DNA of 64,000 nt from Vitis vinifera (lineage: Eukaryota > Streptophyta > Magnoliopsida > Vitales > Vitaceae). Shown here in pieces: positions 57,081 through 64,000 of this stretch. The notes under the pieces are model-generated. The model had not been told where the DNA came from, searched no databases, and saw only the letters and a list, made by a program, of their open reading frames with translations. Every line of letters starts with the position of its first letter. Within the stretch, counting starts at the first letter, position 1. Both the position numbers and the translations under genes were made by a program. The stretch lies in NCBI RefSeq assembly GCF_030704535.1, contig NC_081821.1:3053001-3117000 (forward strand). The letters are read 5' to 3'.

Positions 57081-59177
57081 GAGCTTTGACCTAGTACATT
57101 TAAAAAAAAAATTCCAAAAATTAAACTTGTTTCCAAAATAATGCTCAATCTAATGAGTTTGTGCCACATAAGCTATCATATTATAAAATCGTAGTTGGTG
57201 ACTACGATTTTATTTTTCTAAAATGATTAAAAACCATAGTCACCAACCATAGTTTCAACTTTAAGTTTAAAGTCGGAGTTGGTGACTACGGTTTTGACTT
57301 TTTTTAAAAATGGTCAAAGCTGTAGTCACCAACTGCGGCTTTAACTTTATATAATATTATATATAACTTTAATTTTTTAAATAAAAATATTATATTATTT
57401 TGATTTTAAAAATATTTATTTCTTTATTTAAAAAATAGTAATATATGAAATTAAATAATTAATATTTTTAATTTGATATAAAAATATAATTTTTAATTTT
57501 ATTAAAATAATAGGCACTATATTTAATAAAAATATATTTAGTTAATTATATTTAAATATAAATAAAATATAATAAATTATGAAAGCCTATTAAAAAAATA
57601 TATATATAAATTATTATATTAATTAATAATTTTTTATATACTATATCTAAGTGGTATATAATATCACATGTATATAAGTTCAATTAAGTTTAAAATTTAT
57701 CATATTTTAATTTAAGTTCATAATATCATTTCGATGATAATAATTTATTTATATATTTAAATAAAATGTGATAAATTTTAAACTTAAATTAAACTTTTAT
57801 ATATATGTGTGTAATATTATATACCACTTACATATAATATATATAAAAATTATTAATTAATATAATAATTTATATATTTTTTCTAAATAGGCATTTATAA
57901 TTTATTTATTTTAAATAAATATAATTTATTATATTTTATTTATATTTAATTTTAATTAACTAATTTTATTTATATTAAATATAGTGCCTATTGTTTTAAT
58001 AAAATTATAAAATATATATAAATATATTTTTTATATCAAATTAAAAATATCAATTATTTAATTTCATATATTATTATTTTTTAAATAATGAAATAAGTAT
58101 ATTTAAAATCAAAACAATATAATATTTTTATTTAAAAACTTAAAATTATATATAATAAATATATATAAAGTTAAAGCCGCAGTTGGTGAATACGACTTTG
58201 ACCATTTTTAAAAAAAGTCAAAATCGTAGTCACCAACTACAACTTTAAATTTAAAGTTAAAACCGTGATTGATGACTACGGTTTCTAATCACTTTAGAAA
58301 AATAAAATCATAGTCGCCAACTACGGTTTATGACATGATAGCTTATGTAACACAACTGTAGGGACCCCTCCCCCTGATGACACATGACACTCATTTCTAT
58401 CCGAATCAGCTTCATCCGGATTTCCCCAAGAGTACACGTGGCGCGCTTCTCCTATCCGGACTCCCTCAAGGAGAGGCACACGACACTCACAAACATAACA
58501 TCCGGACGACCGCCACATCACACCCGGACGACCGACATATACTATCCGAATATGTTTGTCCGGCTCATTGACCGCCACATCGCATCTGGACGACCGACAT
58601 ATACTATCTGGATATGTTTGTCTGGATCATTGACTGAAGTAAGCAAGTCTTGCACGTCATCATAACAACCTGCCATGGCCCACGTTTCGCCACCTACAGA
58701 GTGAAGGGACAGGAATGAAGTAACGACAAGTCACTTCCCACGATCTCTGTCAGCCGCCCGTAAGGTGATGATGGCCCTGCCACCACCTAGTGGCATCATG
58801 ACAAGACAAAATATCTCCCTACCATTAAAGAGGGAAACAAAACTCCTGATACGACATATATATATATATGAACCTTCACACAAAGAGAAAGGTAAGCTTG
58901 CTATATCTAGTAAAAAGTTAATTGATTATTCTCTCTCACCATGGTTAACAAAACCATCGGAGGGTGTGTCCGGACACCCTGTCCGGACGCCTTTTGCAGG
59001 AACGACTGAACCAGGAATCTATATTGGTTGAGATCACGCGCCCTTCCATTTGGCAACTACGTGGATCACCAGGGACGCGAGGCATCAACAACAACCACAC
59101 TAGATTGAACATTATTTTGAAAACAAATTTAGTTTTTGGAATATTTTTTTAAAATGTATTATTTTGGGTCAAAGCTC
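57081..59177. mobile_element. Mutator-like foldback element with long inverted arms
   Basis: Ends GAGCTTTGACC (57081-57091) and GGTCAAAGCTC (59167-59177). The flanking 9-bp words AACTGAGGG (57072-57080) and AACGGAGGG (59178-59186) differ at one base, fitting the 9-bp Mutator-type duplication. Arms of roughly 630-680 bp run inward to a centre near 57735. Each arm carries four alternating copies of a smaller palindrome (GTAGTTGGTGACTAC type) in its outer third, then AT-rich sequence. The right arm is split by the solo LTR at 58357-59090. There is no ORF, so it is non-autonomous. Confidence 0.87.
58357..59090. mobile_element. Solo LTR (734 bp) nested in the foldback element
   Basis: Begins TGTAGGGACCCC and ends GGCATCAACA with a perfect 5-bp duplication ACAAC (58352-58356 and 59091-59095). 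Same family as the solo LTR at 55050-55732. It is longer partly because of a local tandem duplication around 58505-58630 (CGCCACATC...GACATATACTATC twice). Two of the three ACACGTGGC words found in the other copy are mutated here (ACACATGAC at 58380). Confidence 0.92.
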
Positions 59178-59186
59178 AACGGAGGG

Positions 59187-60189
59187 TACGGTACGAGTGA
59201 TAATGGTTGAAATGGTCATCATATATGCTTTAATAATTCTATACAGGTAGGGTAGAAAATAGAGAATTCTTTCCAAGTACAATTGGTACAATTTTTTTTT
59301 TTTTTTTGATATAATAGAATGAAAGATAGTAAATGTCTTTTAGCTAAAAGTTTTTGAAATCTAAAGTAATTAAAGTACTTTACTCTTTTTCATATTTTCA
59401 AAGGGCATAGCCCCACATTAGTTGTAATTATTGACATCTAATTTTTAAATCAAAATTTTGGATTTTAATATAATATATATAATGATAGTATAATTTGTTA
59501 TTTAAATTTATTATTTAAAACCAAAATATTTCTAATATATATTTTAAAATAACATTTAATGTGTGTGTGTTTTTTTTTACATATTTCCATTTTTATTCTA
59601 CTTTTTAATTTTATTAAAAATAAAACAAGTTTTATAATTTTGTAATAAAAATGATGAATTTTTCATCTATATATTTTTAATTTTCAATTGATAAATTATG
59701 TTTTTGTTTTGAGTTCAAACAAGATAGAATGCCTAATTTTTCATTTGAATTGTATAAAAAGATTAAGAAAATGATAGAGAATGTTTAATTGATTTTTATT
59801 TTTTATAATAAAAAATTTTAAAAATATCATATGATTTTTTTTATACATTTTTCCTTTACATAGTTTTTTTTCCCTTAATTTTTGTATATAAATTTTTCCT
59901 TTTTTTTTTTCAATACATCAAGTGGATGATGTGAATATCCATAATATGTTGAATATCAATAAGGTGTTAAAAAATATCTTTATAACTATTACTTTTATTA
60001 TAAAATACAGGCAAGTAAAAAATATATTATAGTTATAATATAGATATACTTACATTATAATAATACAAAATAATTTATGATGTTAATACAAAATAACAAA
60101 CTAGATTAATAATGTACAATTTATTAGATTATTTTTATGGAAATTCTAGCTATAAAGATAAGTTTGGACCCACGGGTGGACTAATGAAG
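59187..60189. other. AT-rich DNA between the foldback element and SABATH pseudogene 4
   Basis: Over 75 percent A+T by eye, with T homopolymers at 59290-59310 and 59895-59910 and a TG run at 59560-59570. No gene or delimitable element. Confidence 0.45.
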
Positions 60190-61110
60190 AAGATAAATCT
60201 GATCTTGTTGTCTCGGTTGAGACTTAACACCTTCCTTCCAGTGCAAAACATATTGGAGGCCATTCAGCTCAAGCATAAAAACCAAGGACTCAATTCTCAA
60301 ATCCCCGAATTCCTAGTCCTCTACAATGATAACTACTCCACCAGTGACTTCAACACTCTCTTCACATCCCTCCCTCCCAACAGGCAATATCATGCTGGTG
60401 GGATACCGGGCTCTTTCTACTCTAGCCTATTTCCCAGTGCCTCTCTTCACATTGTCTATTCCTCCTGCTCCAGTCACCGGCTTTCGGCAGTGTCAAAAGA
60501 GGTGGTAGACAGGAGTTCTCCTGCCTGGGACAAAGAAAGGATCTATTACTCCAATGCTGCGATGAGTTTGTTGAGGCTTACTCAGCTCAGTATGAAAAAG
60601 CAAGAGCTAAAGAGGTTGTAGATGGTGGACGCATGATACTGACATTCCAGGCCACCCAGATGGAACTCATTATTGAAATCATTCTCAACTCATTTCCAAC
60701 CTAACGTTGGGCATGTTAGGGTCACCGCCTCATGTACATGGCCAATAAGACAATAAAGAGATGATAAATAGCTGGTTAATTCACATCAAGTTTTGGTTAT
60801 GATTCTTACTTTTTCTGTATGTTTGTTGGAGTGATGATGGCTGCAGGGAATAGTAAGGAGAAGTGGACTTTTCAAACATAACAGTACATCACATGTCCAG
60901 CCAGCCCAAGAGAAGGAAGAGGCAATAAAGAGATGGACGTTTCAGCATTGAGAGAATGGAGAGCCTACCTCCCACCACAACTACAATCATCTTGAAGCCC
61001 AAGTGATTACATGACATGTGAGAACAACTCTTTTGAGATGAAGTATAGGATCAACCCTTTTGAGTCCTACTGTAAGAAACTTAAAGAAGTGTTTTGTGTA
61101 ATAGAGTTTG
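60190..61110 (+). pseudogene. SABATH methyltransferase pseudogene 4
   Basis: Recognisable from a damaged SAM motif (GATCTTG...TTAACACC) through VQNILEAIQLKHKNQ, IPGSFYSSLFP and VVDRSSPAWDKERIYY, then a frameshift at about 60562. Further pieces are shifted or stopped (VEAYSAQYEKA, then VVDGGRMIL). The exon 2 end has AATAAGACAATA, so the intron 2 donor is lost. Exon 3 remnants run from about 60846 (GIVRR) to 61110 with multiple stops. Exon 1 was not found. The conserved WLS tryptophan is replaced (SHRLSAV). Confidence 0.88.
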
Positions 61111-61620
61111 GGAAATCAGTTATTTGGTTTGCCGCGCTTTTATGCCAAACTGTGCATGGGGGTGCCTATTTGGGTTCCTCTGGCTTCATTCACAATGTGT
61201 CCTCAGTGTATAATCTGAAGGAGATCGTTGGCATAGAGAAATCAGGATATGGATAACAGGATCAGTTCATGGGAATTTTTTTCTATGTTCAAGATCAAGT
61301 TAAAATGAGAAGCATCCCTACTAAGGTTTCTTCAAAGTGGTTTAAACAAAATAAGGTTTTGGATTCAAACAAGCATATTAAATACACACAAGCATGTACC
61401 TTTCTTATTGCACAGAATGGAAAAGGGGCCGGGGAAAAGCATGCCCTAAACTCATGTTTCTTCCTACAACTAACAAAAAAGTAAAACTTCTAATGGAAAA
61501 TCCAGATATCGTTTGATCTCAAAATTAAAAAGAAAAAATGCAGCTCTTGGGCATGTCGGTTCCAACTAAATTATTAGTTTTTCCAATTTTTATGAGAACA
61601 AGGGAGCAAACTGGGTTGAA
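61111..61620. other. 3' flank of the ATP synthase gene and unresolved sequence
   Basis: Up to about 61450 no gene is recognisable despite two short open stretches (61011-61256 and 61269-61484). The part from about 61480 to 61620 is probably the 3'UTR of the minus-strand ATP synthase beta gene. Confidence 0.4.
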
Positions 61621-61734
61621 TTAAGCAGCTGACTCCTTGGCAATTTTCTCGGCCTTGGCAATAACTTCTTCAATTCCACCAACCATGTAGAAAGATTGCT
61701 CAGAAAGATCATCGTATTTTCCATCCAAGACACC
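61621..61734 (-). CDS. Mitochondrial ATP synthase subunit beta, last exon only
   Basis: The exon encodes the last 37 residues, from [20 protein letters not shown] to [10 protein letters not shown] followed by TAA (61621-61623). This is the conserved C-terminus of the F1 beta subunit, which carries the catalytic nucleotide sites of mitochondrial ATP synthase in the matrix. The exon starts in phase 0 after a TACCAG acceptor (minus strand, 61735-61736). Upstream exons must lie beyond 64000, because the preceding exon (expected to end around ITSFQ) is not seen in the window. The intron is therefore over 2.2 kb, and it carries a foldback element. Confidence 0.93.
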   Translation of the reverse strand, partial: GVLDGKYDDLSEQSFYMVGGIEEVIAKAEKIAKESAA

Positions 61735-61984
61735 CTGGTAAAGTGAGAAACACAACATAGCATCACATCAGATGAAATTTTAAAAGTTGAAGACAAAAAT
61801 CATCATGCAATCAAAATTCTGTTAAAAGAGCAACATGCGAAGTTGAAACCATAAGTTTGCCTCCATGTAACAGGAGACCAGATGCAGTGAACCCCTCAGA
61901 GACCTAATTATATATCATCGAAATGTTGTTGAGGACTTCAAACCATTTCAAAAAGATTCGGCTTTTGATATTTATTTAACTAAA

Positions 61985-62045
61985 ATTCACCTATATATAT
62001 ATATATATGTATGTATGTATACACATGCACGCACACACACATACC
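61985..62045. repeat. Compound microsatellite TA/TG/CA
   Basis: A run of TA at 61992-62008 passes into GTAT repeats and then CACACA to 62041. It is a simple sequence within the last intron of the ATP synthase gene. Confidence 0.85.
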
Positions 62046-62381
62046 AATACTCTGACTTTACTTCCCAAACTAAAGAAAAATATCACCTTCTCTACAGGCA
62101 CAATTCTGCTAGACTAGCCTCATGAGCATTTTGCTTTTACAGGCAAAGATAAATTTATTAAGAAGCAGCTAACAATAGAGGAGGTGCAACCCAACAGCAA
62201 AATGGAATATCTTCCATTTCTTTTTCAATAGCATGTAACGAAACAGAACCAATCTCGACCTTGGAAATGGAAATTTTGCATTTTGTTTTCTATATTTGTT
62301 AGAAAACACAGATCCCTTCTCCAGAAGGAATCATCACATAGAAACATATAATGGAACTGGAGTCATCACACCAAAAAATTA

Positions 62382-63357
62382 GGAAAACTTGTGTTTTGAT
62401 GGGGCCATTTGGCAAATATATACTTTTTGGAACCCAGCTTTATGAAATCTGAAAACTAGCTTTTGATATGAAAAATTATATCTTTTTTATGCACTCTAAG
62501 CAGACTGCATTTTTTGTACTGAGATTGCCCCCTTTTTTTTTTTCCTCCCATACCCACCATCCGCCTCTCCCCTTCCTCCCCAGTGAAACCGGCCAGCCGG
62601 CGTCATCACCGGTTGCCACTCACACCTCTCTCCGGTCGGCAATCTCCCTCTCTCTCCCTTTCCCTTCCCTCTTTCCTTCCCTTTCGACATCACCAAGAGA
62701 GAAGAAGGTGGTGGCAATGGTGGAGAACCAAGGCCAGAGGGAAGAAAGCGCGGTTGGTTGCTATTAGCGGCGGCAACCAGCAATTCTCGTGGTCATTGAC
62801 GGCAGTAGAAGCACTAGCTTAGGAAGAGACCCCTCTACCCAGAGTTGAGTCGCCCTCGCCCTCATCGGCCTCCCTCCCGCCCCTCCTCAACGTCTCTCCC
62901 TACGCTAGTAGTGCTTCCGCTGCCGCCATCATCAATGACCGCGAGAGTTGCTGGTTGACGCCGTCAATGGCAACCGGCCGTGCCTTCTTCCCTCCGACCC
63001 TGGTTCTCCACCATTGCCACCGCCTTCTTCTCTCTTGGTGATGTCGAAAGGGAAGGAAAGAGAGAAAAAGAGGGAAGGGAAAGAGAGAGAGGGGGAGATT
63101 GCCGACCGAAGAGAGGTGTGAGTGGTGGTCGGTGATGACGCAGACGGCTGGTTTCACTGGGGAGGAAGGAGAGGCGGATGGTGGGTACGGGAGGAAAAAA
63201 AAAAAAAAAAACAATCTTGGTACAAAAAATGCAGCCTGCTTAGAGTGCATAAAAAAGATATAATTTTTCACATTAAAAGCTGGTTTTCAGATTTCATAAA
63301 GTTGGGTTCCAAAAAGTATATATTTGTCAAATGGTCCCATCAAAACACAAGTTTCCC
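62382..63357. mobile_element. 976-bp foldback element in the ATP synthase beta intron
   Basis: Two arms of about 440-455 bp (62382-62820 and 62904-63357) are near-complete inverted copies separated by a spacer of about 83 bp. Matching blocks include GGAAAACTTGTG against GGGAAACTTGTG at the tips, TTTATGCACTCTAAGCAG, and the GC-rich TGAAACCGGCCAGCC to GGTGGTTGCC-type interior. Flanking 9-bp words AAAAAATTA (62373-62381) and AAAAAAATA (63358-63366) differ by one base but are low complexity. The open stretches inside it are artefacts of the repeat. Probably a Mutator-like or similar non-autonomous element. Confidence 0.82.
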
Positions 63358-63366
63358 AAAAAAATA

Positions 63367-64000
63367 TGAAAAACTAGAAACAATATTTCATGACAAATGG
63401 GAAAAATATAAAATGGCAAAGGTATTAAAAACAGATGAATTATTTCACATATCCAATCACAATCTCAGCAAAAGGAAAGGAAGTGATTTCTCAAAATGAA
63501 AAATAAAAATAAAAATGAAACTTGTTCTAAGTAAGATATAGACCCCAAAAAAAAACATAACAACAACAGTAAGTACCGCTACAACAATAACAAACAAGTC
63601 ATTAATTTTCTAAATCCTCCGAAGTAGATTGATACAGACCTCTAATGCTCAAGCCCTAATCTGGCATCTTGAGAATGATATGGGAGCCACAATGAACTCT
63701 ACCTCCACATGCACATGTCTGTTGGATTTACTCATCTATGTTCCAGAAATAATTCAAAAATGATTGGTATTTTCAGATTGGCATTGACAAGTTAATAACC
63801 ATCTGTTTTGATTTTTGTTTCCAATAATTAATTTGGGTCTGTTTGGCAGTGCAATAAAAGTCAATCTAAAAATGTAATTAAATGATGGTCCTGATCAGTA
63901 ATCGGTTAAAATTTCTTAGGCTAGACTGGAGAGGGTTTAATGCATATAACTAGGTGTGGTTAAGCAAGTAGCAGCCTGCACAGCATCAAACAATCTTGGT
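63367..64000. other. Remaining intron sequence, no feature seen
   Basis: Continuation of the last intron of the minus-strand ATP synthase beta gene. No exon of that gene could be found on the minus strand here, and no repeat ends were recognised. Confidence 0.45.

Noticed and set aside
62468..63499. Ser/Pro-rich ORFs occurring as near-mirror copies
   Set aside because: They are opposite arms of the foldback element; the duplicated peptides are by-products of the inverted repeat.

Overview
The window is nuclear DNA of a flowering plant, most likely a woody eudicot such as grapevine. Evidence for a plant: GT-AG introns in AT-rich sequence, a telo-box (AAACCCTA) in a translation-factor 5' leader, L1-type LINEs with the plant ORF1/ORF2 layout, a Ty1/copia element primed by initiator tRNA-Met, and SABATH methyltransferases, a plant-specific family. 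The species call is an inference from element families and gene content. No prokaryotic or organellar feature was seen.

Layout. (1) 1-4.5 kb: AT-rich intergenic DNA with a Tourist-like MITE at 2112-2380. (2) 4.55-45 kb: one very long gene for the translation termination GTPase eRF3, on the + strand. I could place 18 coding exons (4673-42394) that join without a frame break into 512 codons, plus a probable 3'UTR exon at 44688. Three introns total about 28 kb and are filled with mobile elements. Intron 3 holds a SINE, a minus-strand LINE relic and a full-length LINE with both ORFs open (7512-13576, 17-bp target duplication). Intron 4 holds a dead minus-strand copia element (16657-24509) that itself carries a hAT-type MITE and a 5'-truncated LINE. 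Intron 11 holds an old LINE (28581-35963) split by a second LINE and by a 155-bp LINE tail. (3) 45.9-61.1 kb: a tandem array of SABATH methyltransferases on the + strand. Two genes look intact (46713-48256, 51178-53233), two are pseudogenes (53967-55873, 60190-61110) and two are fragments (45924, 49425). One pseudogene is split by a solo LTR. A second solo LTR of the same family sits inside a 2.1-kb Mutator-like foldback element. (4) 61.6-64 kb: the last exon of a mitochondrial ATP synthase beta-subunit gene on the minus strand, with a 976-bp foldback element in what must be its last intron.

How the pieces relate. The housekeeping genes (eRF3, ATP synthase beta) keep clean exons while their introns collect insertions. 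The SABATH array shows duplication followed by decay. Target-site duplications allow many insertions to be delimited to the base and the order of nested events to be read. The most useful observations are a GC-AG intron shared by the two intact SABATH genes, the intact LINE inside eRF3, the nested-insertion stratigraphy, two large hairpin-forming foldback elements, and a SABATH/copia chimeric reading frame. I found no convincing sign of an entirely new kind of system.
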